Shown: piece after piece, positions 53,904 through 62,497 of the stretch | Layout: every line of letters starts with the position of its first letter | Numbering within the stretch: position 1 is the stretch's first letter | DNA from: Gemmatimonadota bacterium | GTDB taxonomy: Bacteria; Gemmatimonadota; Gemmatimonadetes; Longimicrobiales; Gaopeijiaceae | DNA length: 64,000 nucleotides | Assembly: GCA_016873995.1 (NCBI GenBank) | Contig: VGVR01000015.1 | Location: forward strand, 1-64,000 | Reading direction: 5' to 3' | The notes under the pieces: model-generated | Database searches by the model: none | The model's input: only the letters and a program-made list of their open reading frames with translations | What the model was told of the DNA's origin: nothing | Translations under genes and position numbers: made by a program

Positions 53904-54926
53904 ATGACTGACACGGACCTGATCGGGGCGCTCAGGACCCTCGAGCGCGAGGCGCTGGCCGCAGTCGCAGCCGCCGGCGACGAGGCCGCGCTCGAGACGG
54001 TGCGCGTCGCTTATCTGGGGCGCACCGAAGGGAGCATCTCCAAGGTGCTGCGCGGCCTCGGCGCACTCTCGGCCGACGCACGCCCGGCGGTCGGGCAGGA
54101 AGCCAACCGCGTGAAGGGCGCGGTGAGCGAGGCGCTCGAGCAGAAGGGCGCGTCCCTCGCGAGCTCGGCGCGCGGCCCGAGCGAAGACCTCACGCTGCCG
54201 GCGCGGACGCCTTGGAGAGGTGGGCTGCATCCGATCACGCAGGCGGTCGACGAGATCTGGCACATCTTCCGCGACATGGGCTTCACCCGGGCGCGCGGGC
54301 CGGAAGCGGACACGACCTGGTACAACTTCGAGGCGCTCAACACGCCGCTCGACCATCCGGCCGCCGACGAGCAGGATACGCTCTACCTGGTCGATTCGGT
54401 GCTGCTCCGCAGCCACACCTCGCCGGTGCAGGTGCGGACGATGGAAGCATACGAGCCGCCCATCCGCATCGTGGCTCCCGGTTGGGTCTACCGGCGCGAC
54501 ACCTACGACGCAACGCATACGCCCGCGTTCATGCAGATCGAGGGCTTGGTGATCGACGAGGGGGTCACGTTCGTCGACTTCAAGGCCACGCTCGCCGAGT
54601 TCGCGCGGCGCTACTGGGGATCGGACACGCAGGTGCGCTTCCGCCCCTCGTTCTTCCCGTTCACGGAGCCCTCGGCGGAGGTCGACGTGAAGCGCGTGGT
54701 CACCAAGCCGGACGGCACGAAGGTGGAGACCGACTGGCTCGAGGTCATGGGCGCCGGGATGGTGGACCCCGCCGTGCTCGAGAACGTCGGCTACGACTCC
54801 GAGCGCTACACCGGCTGGGCCTTCGGCATGGGTCCGGCCCGCATCGCCATGCTCAAGCACGGCGTGGACGACCTGCGCAAGTTCTTCGAGAACGACATGC
54901 GCTTCTTGGCGCAGTTCGCCGAATGA
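53904..54926 (+). CDS. pheS: Phenylalanine--tRNA ligase alpha subunit
   Basis: An N-terminal coiled-coil (about residues 1-85) is followed by the class II core: GGLHPITQAVDEIWHIFRDM, FTRARGPEADTTWYNFEALN (motif 1 region), HTSPVQVRTM (motif 2), GWVYRRDTYDATHTPAFMQI and FRPSFFPFTEPSAEVDV, ending GMGPARIAMLKHGVDDLRKF (motif 3). 340 residues, normal. It forms the heterotetramer with PheT, encoded 85 bp downstream, and charges tRNA-Phe. Confidence 0.97.
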   Translation: MTDTDLIGALRTLEREALAAVAAAGDEAALETVRVAYLGRTEGSISKVLRGLGALSADARPAVGQEANRVKGAVSEALEQKGASLASSARGPSEDLTLPARTPWRGGLHPITQAVDEIWHIFRDMGFTRARGPEADTTWYNFEALNTPLDHPAADEQDTLYLVDSVLLRSHTSPVQVRTMEAYEPPIRIVAPGWVYRRDTYDATHTPAFMQIEGLVIDEGVTFVDFKATLAEFARRYWGSDTQVRFRPSFFPFTEPSAEVDVKRVVTKPDGTKVETDWLEVMGAGMVDPAVLENVGYDSERYTGWAFGMGPARIAMLKHGVDDLRKFFENDMRFLAQFAE

Positions 54927-55011
54927 GCAGCGCGGACTCGAGGTTGGCCGCGTGCGACCTGGGTGAGCGTACGCCCGGTGCGCGGGCCACGCGCGCCCAG
55001 CGGGCCGCGCG

Positions 55012-57426
55012 ATGAAGGCCTCCGCGCGCTGGCTCCGCGAGCTCGTTCCCGGGCTCAACGCATCCGCTGAGGAGATCGCAGACCGTCTCGCGCTGCGCGG
55101 CGCACCCGTCGAGTCGATCGTGGCGCTCGCCGAGGGGCTCGAGCACGTGGTCGTCGCCAAGGTGATCACGGCCGAGCGGCACCCGAACGCCGATCGGCTG
55201 TCTCTCTGCACGGTGGACGGCGGCCAGGGCGTCGTGTCCGTGGTGTGCGGCGCCCCCAACGTGAAGTCGGGCGGGTGGTACCCGTTCGCGCCGGTCGGCG
55301 CCGTGCTCCCGGGCGGGCTCGAGATCAAGAAGGCGAAGATCCGGGGTGAGACGTCGAATGGCATGTTGTGTTCTGCCAAAGAGTTAGGGCTCAGCAGCGA
55401 CCACGCTGGCATCCTCGAGCTGAGCGGCCAGTTCACGCCGGGGGAGCCGTTCGTCGCAGCCATGGGGCTCGATGACGCCACGCTCGACGTCGAGATCAGC
55501 GTGAACCGCGGCGACCTGCTCTCGCACGTCGGGCTCGCACGCGAGCTGGCGACCGACGCGGCCGGGGACGTGGCACGGAGAGAGATCCCCGGCGCTCCCG
55601 CCGTGGCGTTCCGGTACGAGCCGGGGACGCCGGAAGTCCGTGTGGGCGGGGTGTCCGTACGCATCGACGACCCGGACCTCTGCCCGCGCTACTTGGGTGC
55701 CGTCATTCGCGGCATCCGTGTGGGGCCTTCGCCCGCCTGGCTGCAGGAGCGGCTCCGCGGGGCAGGCGCGCGCCCGATCAACAACGTGGTCGACGCCACC
55801 AACTACGTGATGCTCGAGCTCGGCCACCCGCTGCACGCGTTCGACCTGGGTCGCATGGCGGGGTCCGCGGTCGTGGTGCGGCGCGCGAGGACCGGCGAGT
55901 CGAAGTTCACGACGCTCGACGGGGTGGAGCGCGCGCTCACATCGGACATGCTGATGATCTGCGACGCCGAGAAGCCGGTGGGCGTCGCGGGCGTCATGGG
56001 CGGCCTGCACTCGGAAGTGGAGCCCGACACGACCGACGTCCTCCTCGAATGCGCGCTCTTCTCGCCCAAGTCGATCCGCGCGACCCGGAAGGCGCTCGGC
56101 ATGTCGACCGACGCGTCGTACCGCTTCGAGCGCGGTGTCGACCCGGAGGGCATGCGACATGCCACCGAGCGCTGCGTGACGCTCATTCTCGCCACCGCCG
56201 GGGGCACGCTCGACGGGCCCGTGCTCGACTGCTCGCCTTCGGTGTTCGAGCCCCAGGTGATCGAGCTCCGGTTGGCGCGCATCGAGCGGTTGCTGGGGAT
56301 TCCGTTCACGGCGGACGCGGTGCGCGGGCTCCTGTCGCCGCTCGGCTTCCAGGTCCTCGGAGCCGCGAGCGGAGGGGCCGCGGCCACACTGCGCGTGCGC
56401 GTGCCGGGGTTCCGCAGCTGGGACGTCAAGCGCGAGGTGGACCTCATCGAGGAGATCGCGCGCACCCACGGGTTCGACAAGTTCCCGTCGCAGCTCGGCC
56501 CGTATCGGGCTGGGACCGTGCCAGACCATCCTCTCTTCCAGCTCGAGGACTCGCTCCGGGCCGCGCTCGTGGGCCGCGGCCTCTTCGAGGCGCATACCCC
56601 TGCGTTCGCACCGGAAGACGAGGGGGACGTCGAGGTATCGTATCCGCTCTCCGCGACGGAACGCTTCCTGCGTCGGTCGCTCGTTCCCGGGCTGCTCAGG
56701 CGCGTCGAGCACAACTTCGCCCACCTCAACCGCGACGTGCGCCTCTTCGAGATCGGGACGTCGTTCCGGAGGGCCGGCAAAGGTGAGCCGCCCCGCGAGG
56801 CCACGTGCCTCGCCGCCGTGTTGACCGGGCTCCGCACGCCCTCGCACTGGTCCGCGGAGGACGAACCGTTCTCGGTCTGGGACCTGAAGGGGCTGCTCGA
56901 GGACGTGGCCGGGCGCGTATACGGTGCCGACGCAGCCGTGACGCCTGGGTGCAGCGACGCTCGCTTCGACGGCGCCGCCTCGTTCAAGGTGAGCTCGAGC
57001 GGCGGAGCCGAAGTCGGACGGGGTGGCCGTGCGGCCAAAGGTGCAGTGGATGCGCCGGTTTGGGCGGGTGACGTATGGGCGCTCGAGCTGGAGCTGCCGG
57101 CGGTGCCGGCGGCGTCGGCTCCGGTGTCGCACCGCCCGCTGCCGACGCTCCCGCCGATCGACCGTGATCTCGCGTTGATCGTCCCCGCGTCTCTGTCGGC
57201 GGGCGCACTGGAAACCGCCATCGTGGCGGGTGGGGGGCGGCTGCTGGAGAGCGTCACGCTCTTCGACGTGTACGCCGGCCCGGGAATTCCCGCCGGCACG
57301 CGGTCACTGGCATTCCGCTTGCGCTTCCGCGCCTCAGAGCGAACCCTCAAGGACGCCGAAGTCGACAAGGCCGTGACCTCGCTGCTCGCGACGCTGGAGG
57401 ACCTGGGTGTCGGACCCCGTGGCTGA
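55012..57426 (+). CDS. pheT: Phenylalanine--tRNA ligase beta subunit
   Basis: An 804-residue protein with the usual order: MKASARWLRELVPGLNASAE, an OB-fold tRNA-binding module (VVVAKVITAERHPNADRLSL), B3/B4 editing domain (PINNVVDATNYVMLELGHPL, HAFDL), B5 (LIEEIARTHGFDKFPSQL), the inactive synthetase-like core and a C-terminal ferredoxin-like anticodon-binding domain (RPLPTLPPIDRDLALIVPAS ... TRSLAFRLRFRASERTLKDA). A short loop rich in Gly/Ala (near residues 663-680) is slightly longer than usual. It overlaps the next small gene. Confidence 0.97.
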   Translation: MKASARWLRELVPGLNASAEEIADRLALRGAPVESIVALAEGLEHVVVAKVITAERHPNADRLSLCTVDGGQGVVSVVCGAPNVKSGGWYPFAPVGAVLPGGLEIKKAKIRGETSNGMLCSAKELGLSSDHAGILELSGQFTPGEPFVAAMGLDDATLDVEISVNRGDLLSHVGLARELATDAAGDVARREIPGAPAVAFRYEPGTPEVRVGGVSVRIDDPDLCPRYLGAVIRGIRVGPSPAWLQERLRGAGARPINNVVDATNYVMLELGHPLHAFDLGRMAGSAVVVRRARTGESKFTTLDGVERALTSDMLMICDAEKPVGVAGVMGGLHSEVEPDTTDVLLECALFSPKSIRATRKALGMSTDASYRFERGVDPEGMRHATERCVTLILATAGGTLDGPVLDCSPSVFEPQVIELRLARIERLLGIPFTADAVRGLLSPLGFQVLGAASGGAAATLRVRVPGFRSWDVKREVDLIEEIARTHGFDKFPSQLGPYRAGTVPDHPLFQLEDSLRAALVGRGLFEAHTPAFAPEDEGDVEVSYPLSATERFLRRSLVPGLLRRVEHNFAHLNRDVRLFEIGTSFRRAGKGEPPREATCLAAVLTGLRTPSHWSAEDEPFSVWDLKGLLEDVAGRVYGADAAVTPGCSDARFDGAASFKVSSSGGAEVGRGGRAAKGAVDAPVWAGDVWALELELPAVPAASAPVSHRPLPTLPPIDRDLALIVPASLSAGALETAIVAGGGRLLESVTLFDVYAGPGIPAGTRSLAFRLRFRASERTLKDAEVDKAVTSLLATLEDLGVGPRG

Positions 57427-57718
57427 CGAAGTACGACCCGATGGCGCGGCTTTCGACGCGCTGGAGCACGCGATCGACGAAGTGCTCGACCGTCTCGCGT
57501 GGCTGCATGAGCGCGCGGCTCTCGCGGAGGAGAAGGGCGAGGATCTGCAGAACCTCCTCCATCGGTTCACGGGTGCGGAGGTCGACCCGGCACAGATGAT
57601 CGCCCGCCTCCGGAAGCTGGAGGTCGAGAACGCCGATCTGCTGAGCCGCCTGGAGCAGGGGAGGGCGACGGTCGATCGACTGCTCGCGAAGATCAAGTTC
57701 CTGGAGGGCCAGCAATGA
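57407..57718 (+). CDS. Small coiled-coil protein next to zapA (ZapB-like)
   Basis: A 103-residue cytoplasmic protein that is almost entirely helical: AFDALEHAIDEVLDRLAWLH and AQMIARLRKLEVENADLLSR, LEQGRATVDRLLAKIKFLEG show clear heptads. The GTG at 57407 overlaps pheT by 20 bp; a GTG at 57419 would shorten it by four residues. Its stop overlaps the zapA start (ATGA). In many bacteria a similar coiled-coil gene precedes zapA and is considered a division-associated ZapB-like factor; that role is inferred from position. Confidence 0.65.
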   Translation: MSDPVADEVRPDGAAFDALEHAIDEVLDRLAWLHERAALAEEKGEDLQNLLHRFTGAEVDPAQMIARLRKLEVENADLLSRLEQGRATVDRLLAKIKFLEGQQ

Positions 57719-58026
57719 ATGGCGATAAGACTTCCGTCACGGTTCGTATCGCGGGGGAGGAGCACACCATCCGCGCGAGCGCGGAGGCGGCGTACACCCG
57801 CCGCTGCGCCAAGTTGGTCGACGACCGGATCCACCAAATACGCCTTCAAGCGGGCCTGATCGAGGGGCACAAGGCGGCGATTCTGGCGGCCCTCTCGATC
57901 GCCGACGAGTGCTTTCAGGCCCAGGAGGAGCTGGAGCGGATCCGGAAGGAGACCGCGGCCCGCGCCTCCGGCCTCGCCCGGCGCATCCGGGCCGTGACGG
58001 AAGGGGCCGCCGTCAGGGACGGCTGA
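57715..58026 (+). CDS. zapA: Cell division protein ZapA
   Basis: MNGDKTSVTVRIAGEEHTIR starts the ZapA N-terminal sheet; the charged helix (RCAKLVDDRIHQIRLQAGLI) and long coiled-coil (AILAALSIADECFQAQEELE) complete the family pattern in 103 residues. ZapA bundles FtsZ filaments at midcell. It overlaps the coiled-coil gene upstream and precedes rny, a common order outside the Proteobacteria. Confidence 0.88.
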   Translation: MNGDKTSVTVRIAGEEHTIRASAEAAYTRRCAKLVDDRIHQIRLQAGLIEGHKAAILAALSIADECFQAQEELERIRKETAARASGLARRIRAVTEGAAVRDG

Positions 58027-58048
58027 CGGGGCACTTCGCTGCCAACTT

Positions 58049-58069
58049 GCGGGGGTGTTCGGACCCCGC
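58049..58069 (+). terminator. Hairpin downstream of zapA
   Basis: GCGGGG (58049-58054) pairs with CCCCGC (58064-58069) around GTGTTCGGA. It follows zapA by 22 nt in a 155-bp gap before rny. There is a weak T-containing tail (TATTCTCTCG). It may end the pheT-zapA transcript or be part of a structured RNA. Confidence 0.4.
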
Positions 58070-58181
58070 CTATTCTCTCGTCGACAAGGGACCCGCCCCA
58101 CGGTGTGGGTACCACGCTGACCGGTGACGGGCATTTCGCTCACCTTCGGCTGCTCGAGACAGCCGATTCTGGAGTCCATAC

Positions 58182-59753
58182 ATGATCACCGCGCCTCTGT
58201 TGTGGGCGGCGGTGGGCGTCGTCCTCGGAGCGCTGCTCGGGTTCGCGGCGTCCACGGCGCGAGAACGAGCGCGGCGGCGACTGGAGAAGGCGCGCGCACA
58301 GGACGAAGCCTCCCGCATTCTGGAGCGGGCGAAGGACCAGGCAGACAGCGTTCGCAAGGCAGGTGAGCTCGCGGGGCGCGAGGAAGGGATCCGCCTCCGC
58401 GAGGCCTGGGAGAAAGAGGAAGACCGTCGGCGCGAGGAAGTGGAGCGCGCCGAGCGCCGCGCGGCCGAGAGGTCCGACGCTCTCGACCGTCAATTCGAGC
58501 GCCTGAACACTCGCGAGGCCGAGCTGGACGAGCGCGGCGGGGTGCTGAAGCGCCGCGAGGCCGAGGTTCAGGTCGAGGCCGGCCGAGTCGAGGCGCAGCG
58601 GGGAGAGGTGACAGAGCGCCTCCACAAACTGGCGGGCATGAGCCCCCAAGACGCGAAGAAGGAGCTCATGGAGGCGATGCGCGACACCGCGCGCGCCGAG
58701 GCTGCGAACTCCATCCGCGAGATCAAGGAGCAGGCGCAGCGCGAGGGCGAGCGGGAGGCCCGTAAGATCGTCGCGCTCGCAATCCAACGGATGGCCGCCG
58801 ACCTCACCGCCGAGACGACCGTGGCGGTGGTGCAGCTCCCGTCCGACGAGATGAAAGGGCGCATCATCGGACGCGAAGGGAGGAACATCCGTTCGTTCGA
58901 GCAGGCTACCGGCGTCGACGTCATCATCGACGATACGCCGGAGGCCGTGGTGCTCTCCGCCTTCGACCCCGTACGGCGGGAGGCCGCGCGCATCGCGCTC
59001 GAGCGCTTGGTCGAGGACGGGCGTATCCACCCGGGCCGCATCGAGGAGGTGGTGACGAAGGCAGCGGAGGAGGTCGAGCAGTCGATGGTGCAGGCGGCCG
59101 AGGAGGTGCTCTACGAGCTCGGTATCCACAACGTGCACCCCGAGATCGTGAAGACGCTCGGGCGGCTCAAGTTCCGCACCTCGTACGGGCAGAACCAGCT
59201 GCTGCACGCGAAGGAGGTGGCGATTCTCGCCGGCAACATGGCCGCCGAAATGAAGCTCGACGTGCAAGCGGCGAAGCGAGCCGGAGTACTGCACGACGTG
59301 GGCAAGGGAATGACGCACGAGCACGAGGGCACGCACGTCGAGCTGGGTTATCGCCTCTGCAAGAAACACAACGAAGGCGAGGTCGTACTGAACGCCATCA
59401 AGGCGCATCACGACGAGGAGCCGCACTTCTTCGCCGAGACGTTCCTGGTGTCTGCCGCCGACGCGATCAGCGGCTCCAGGCCAGGTGCGCGCCGAGAGAT
59501 GTTCGAGGGATACGTGAAGCGGCTGGAGAAGCTCGAGGAGCTCGCCATGGAGCATCCCGGCGTGGAGCGTTGCTTCGCCATCCAAGCCGGGCGTGAGCTC
59601 CGCGTGATGGTCGAGCCCGAGAAGGTGAGCGACGGCGAGATGGCGCAGATCTCGGAGGCAGTCGCCCGCCGCATTGAGAGCGAGTTGCAGTACCCCGGCC
59701 AGATCAAGGTCGTGGTCGTGCGCGAGACGCGCGCGATCGACTTCGCGAGGTAA
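58182..59753 (+). CDS. rny: Ribonuclease Y
   Basis: An N-terminal membrane helix (PLLWAAVGVVLGALLGFAAS), a long charged coiled-coil (about residues 25-200), a KH domain (LPSDEMKGRIIGREGRNIRS, FEQATGVDVIIDDTPEAVVL) and an HD domain (GVLHDVGKGMTHEHEGTHVE, IKAHHDEEPHFFAE) are in the standard order over 523 residues. RNase Y is the membrane-bound endonuclease that starts mRNA decay where RNase E is absent, which suggests the decay machinery of this organism. Confidence 0.96.
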   Translation: MITAPLLWAAVGVVLGALLGFAASTARERARRRLEKARAQDEASRILERAKDQADSVRKAGELAGREEGIRLREAWEKEEDRRREEVERAERRAAERSDALDRQFERLNTREAELDERGGVLKRREAEVQVEAGRVEAQRGEVTERLHKLAGMSPQDAKKELMEAMRDTARAEAANSIREIKEQAQREGEREARKIVALAIQRMAADLTAETTVAVVQLPSDEMKGRIIGREGRNIRSFEQATGVDVIIDDTPEAVVLSAFDPVRREAARIALERLVEDGRIHPGRIEEVVTKAAEEVEQSMVQAAEEVLYELGIHNVHPEIVKTLGRLKFRTSYGQNQLLHAKEVAILAGNMAAEMKLDVQAAKRAGVLHDVGKGMTHEHEGTHVELGYRLCKKHNEGEVVLNAIKAHHDEEPHFFAETFLVSAADAISGSRPGARREMFEGYVKRLEKLEELAMEHPGVERCFAIQAGRELRVMVEPEKVSDGEMAQISEAVARRIESELQYPGQIKVVVVRETRAIDFAR

Positions 59754-59762
59754 TCGCGGACC

Positions 59763-61406
59763 ATGGCGTCGCGCTCGCTTCTTGTCATGGCGCTCGTTGC
59801 CCTCGCCTCTTGCGGCGGAGTCGACGCGCCCGCGTTCTCCGTAGTCGAGGCCACCATCCCCGAGATGCAGCGTGCCTTGGAGGAAGGACGCGTGACCTCA
59901 CGCGGACTCGTGGAGGCCTACCTGCTGCGCATCGCGACGTACGAGGAGCTTCTCAACGCCACGATCGCCGTGAACCCGAACGCGCTCGCGGTAGCGGACT
60001 CGCTCGACCGGGAGCGGGCGGCCGGGCGCGTGCGAGGCCCGCTGCACGGCATCCCGGTCGCGCTGAAGGACAACGTCCACACGACCGACATGCCCACCAC
60101 GGGCGGCGCGCTGGCGTTCGAGGACTACGTGCCGCCGTACGACGCGACGCTGACGCAGCACCTGCGCGACGCGGGCGCGGTCATTCTGGCCAAGACGGTG
60201 ATGACGGAGCTGGCCAACTACGTCGCGGTTGCAATGCCCGGCAATTACAGCTCCCTCGGCGGCTACGGCATGAACCCGTACGACCCGCGGCGCGACCCAC
60301 GCCTGGAGCAGGGCGACGGCCGACCCGTGATGGGCACCGGTGGATCGAGCTCGGGCATCGGCACTGCGGCCAACTTCTGGGCCGCGAACGTCGGCACGGA
60401 GACGTCCGGATCGATCCTCTCCCCCGCGAACGCCACCATGCTGGTGGGCATCAAACCCACGGTGGGACGCATCAGCCGCTGGGGTGTGATCCCGATCACG
60501 GCTGACCAGGACACGCCCGGGCCCATGGCACGCACGGTGACGGATGCGGCGATCCTCATGGGCGTGCTCGAGGGCGCACCCGACGCCAATGATCCGGCCA
60601 CGACGCGGTGCACCCCACCGACCGGGGGCGACTACACGCAGTTCCTGCGCACGGATGGGCTGCGCGGCGCGCGCATCGGCATCCCGCGTGCGTTCTACTA
60701 CGACTCGCTACGGCTCCCGGGGGAGAGCGAGGCGGCGGGAGGTCTGGCGCCCGAGCGGCGCGCCGCCATGGACGAGGCCATCGCGGTGCTCCGCGCCCAA
60801 GGTGCGACCGTAGTCGACCCCGCGGACGTTCCCAGCGTGCTCGCCACCGATCGGACACAGAACGTCCTGACCGTCCAGAGCTCCGTCCTCGACTACGGCA
60901 TGAAGCGCGACTTCAACGCCTGGCTCGCGACGCTCGGTGACGGCGCCCCGGTGGCTTCCCTGACCGAGCTCCGCGAGTGGAACGTGGCGCACGAGCGAGC
61001 GGGCACACTCAAGTATGGACAGGCCCGACTGGACGCGGCGGACGAGCTCTCGCTCGAGGGAGGCGACCGCGAGCGCTACGAGGCCGACCGTGCACGAGAC
61101 ATCGAGCTCAACGGCACGCGGGGCATCGACGAAGTCATGGACGCGCTCGACCTCGACGCGCTCCTGTTTCCGGGATCGAGTGGCGCCGCCCTGTCGGCCC
61201 GCCCGGGGTATCCGACGGTCATCGTGCCGTTCCGGCGCGTGGCAGTTACACCCCCGCCCGAGTTTCCGGAGGGGTTCGACCCGCTCCCCGTGCCGATGGG
61301 CGTAAGCTTCGCCGGCAAAGCGTGCAGCGAGCCGCGCCTGATCGAGCTCGCCTACGCGTTCGAGCAGGCGACGCGCGGCCGGGTGCCCCCGGAGTCCGCG
61401 CCTTAG
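59763..61406 (+). CDS. Amidase-signature-family lipoprotein
   Basis: ATG 59763, 9 bp after rny. A lipoprotein signal (LLVMALVALASC) precedes a complete amidase signature domain: catalytic Lys in PVALKDNVHTTDMPTTGGAL, the cis-Ser and Ser nucleophile in GTGGSSSGIGTAANFW and VGTETSGSILSPAN, then KPTVGRISRWGVIPITADQD. 547 residues, normal. It hydrolyses amide bonds of unknown substrate on the outer face of a membrane. A strong hairpin follows its stop. Confidence 0.88.
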   Translation: MASRSLLVMALVALASCGGVDAPAFSVVEATIPEMQRALEEGRVTSRGLVEAYLLRIATYEELLNATIAVNPNALAVADSLDRERAAGRVRGPLHGIPVALKDNVHTTDMPTTGGALAFEDYVPPYDATLTQHLRDAGAVILAKTVMTELANYVAVAMPGNYSSLGGYGMNPYDPRRDPRLEQGDGRPVMGTGGSSSGIGTAANFWAANVGTETSGSILSPANATMLVGIKPTVGRISRWGVIPITADQDTPGPMARTVTDAAILMGVLEGAPDANDPATTRCTPPTGGDYTQFLRTDGLRGARIGIPRAFYYDSLRLPGESEAAGGLAPERRAAMDEAIAVLRAQGATVVDPADVPSVLATDRTQNVLTVQSSVLDYGMKRDFNAWLATLGDGAPVASLTELREWNVAHERAGTLKYGQARLDAADELSLEGGDRERYEADRARDIELNGTRGIDEVMDALDLDALLFPGSSGAALSARPGYPTVIVPFRRVAVTPPPEFPEGFDPLPVPMGVSFAGKACSEPRLIELAYAFEQATRGRVPPESAP

Positions 61407-61413
61407 CGGAGGT

Positions 61414-61438
61414 GGGCCAGGCGCGCCGTGCCTGGCCC
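61414..61438. terminator. Hairpin terminator after the amidase gene
   Basis: GGGCCAGGC (61414-61422) and GCCTGGCCC (61430-61438) form a perfect 9-bp stem with a 7-nt loop, 8 nt after the stop. No T tract follows. Confidence 0.6.
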
Positions 61439-61598
61439 TCCGTGTCGGACCGGCGGTGCCCGAAGCACCTCGCGAGCCGGGGGTCAGCGGCGGTGATCCC
61501 AGCGTCGGTAAGGGCCGCAAGAAGCGAGAGGAGGGGCGTCACTCGTGTTATCTTCCGGCCCCCGCAGCGAGGCGGCGACCCTCACCAACCCCAGGCGC

Positions 61599-62495
61599 AT
61601 GTCCGCACAGATCATCTCCGGCCGCGTCATCGGTGAGCACATCCGCGCGGAGCTGAGAGAGCGCATCGCAGCGCTGAAGGCGGAGGGCGTCACGCCTGGC
61701 CTGGCCACGGTGCTCGTCGGCGCGAACCCGGCCTCCCAGATGTACGTCGGCATGAAGAACAAGGCCGCACAGGAGATGGGTCTCCACTCGCGCCAGATCA
61801 ACCTCGCGCCGGACATCGACGAGGCGGAGCTGCTCGGGATGGTGGCCGGCCTCAACGCCGACCCCGGGATCCACGGCATTCTGGTGCAGCTTCCGCTCCC
61901 TGGGCACGTTGACGAGGGCCTGGTGCTCGAGACGATCCACCCGTCGAAGGACGTGGACGGGTTCCATCCGATGAACGTGGGCAGGCTCGCCACCGACTCG
62001 GGCGACTTCTTCGCGCCCTGTACGCCTGCCGGCGTGGTCGAGATGCTGCTGCGCAGCGGACACGATCCGGCGGGTAAACACGTCGTGGTCGTGGGGCGCT
62101 CGAACTTGGTGGGGCGGCCGCTCGCCTCGCTGCTGCTCCGCAAGGGTCGCGGTGGGGACGCGACCGTGACGGTGTGCCACTCGCGCACCGAGGATCTCGG
62201 GGCGGTGACGCGCGCGGCAGACATACTCGTGGTCGCAATGGGACGGCCGGAGTCGATCACGGCGGACATGGTGCGGCCGGGCGCGGTGGTCATCGACGTG
62301 GGCACGCACCGCGTGGATGATCCGCACGCCGAGAAGGGCTACCGCGTCTGCGGCGACGTGCTCTTCGACGAGGTGAAGGACGTCGCGGGTGCGATCACGC
62401 CGTCGCCCGGAGGCGTGGGGCCGATGACGATCACCATGCTGCTCGCCAACACGGTGACGTCTGCGGAGCGCGCATTAGAGGGACGGCGGAACTGA
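61599..62495 (+). CDS. folD: Bifunctional methylenetetrahydrofolate dehydrogenase/cyclohydrolase FolD
   Basis: The ATG at 61599 begins MSAQIISGRVIGEHIRAELR; an ATG at 61545 would only add a non-conserved leader. YVGMKNKAAQEMGL (catalytic Lys), GILVQLPLPGHVD, PSKDVDGFHPMNVGRL, PCTPAGVVEML, VVVGRSNLVGRPLASLLL and ITPSPGGVGPMTITMLLANT are the family motifs over 298 residues. It interconverts methylene-, methenyl- and formyl-THF. xseA and xseB follow, a widespread arrangement. Confidence 0.96.
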   Translation: MSAQIISGRVIGEHIRAELRERIAALKAEGVTPGLATVLVGANPASQMYVGMKNKAAQEMGLHSRQINLAPDIDEAELLGMVAGLNADPGIHGILVQLPLPGHVDEGLVLETIHPSKDVDGFHPMNVGRLATDSGDFFAPCTPAGVVEMLLRSGHDPAGKHVVVVGRSNLVGRPLASLLLRKGRGGDATVTVCHSRTEDLGAVTRAADILVVAMGRPESITADMVRPGAVVIDVGTHRVDDPHAEKGYRVCGDVLFDEVKDVAGAITPSPGGVGPMTITMLLANTVTSAERALEGRRN

Positions 62496-62497
62496 CG

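Noticed and set aside
53403-55664. A 753-codon minus-strand frame opposite rplT-pheS-pheT
   Set aside because: It lies over three core genes with unmistakable products and has no recognisable domain.
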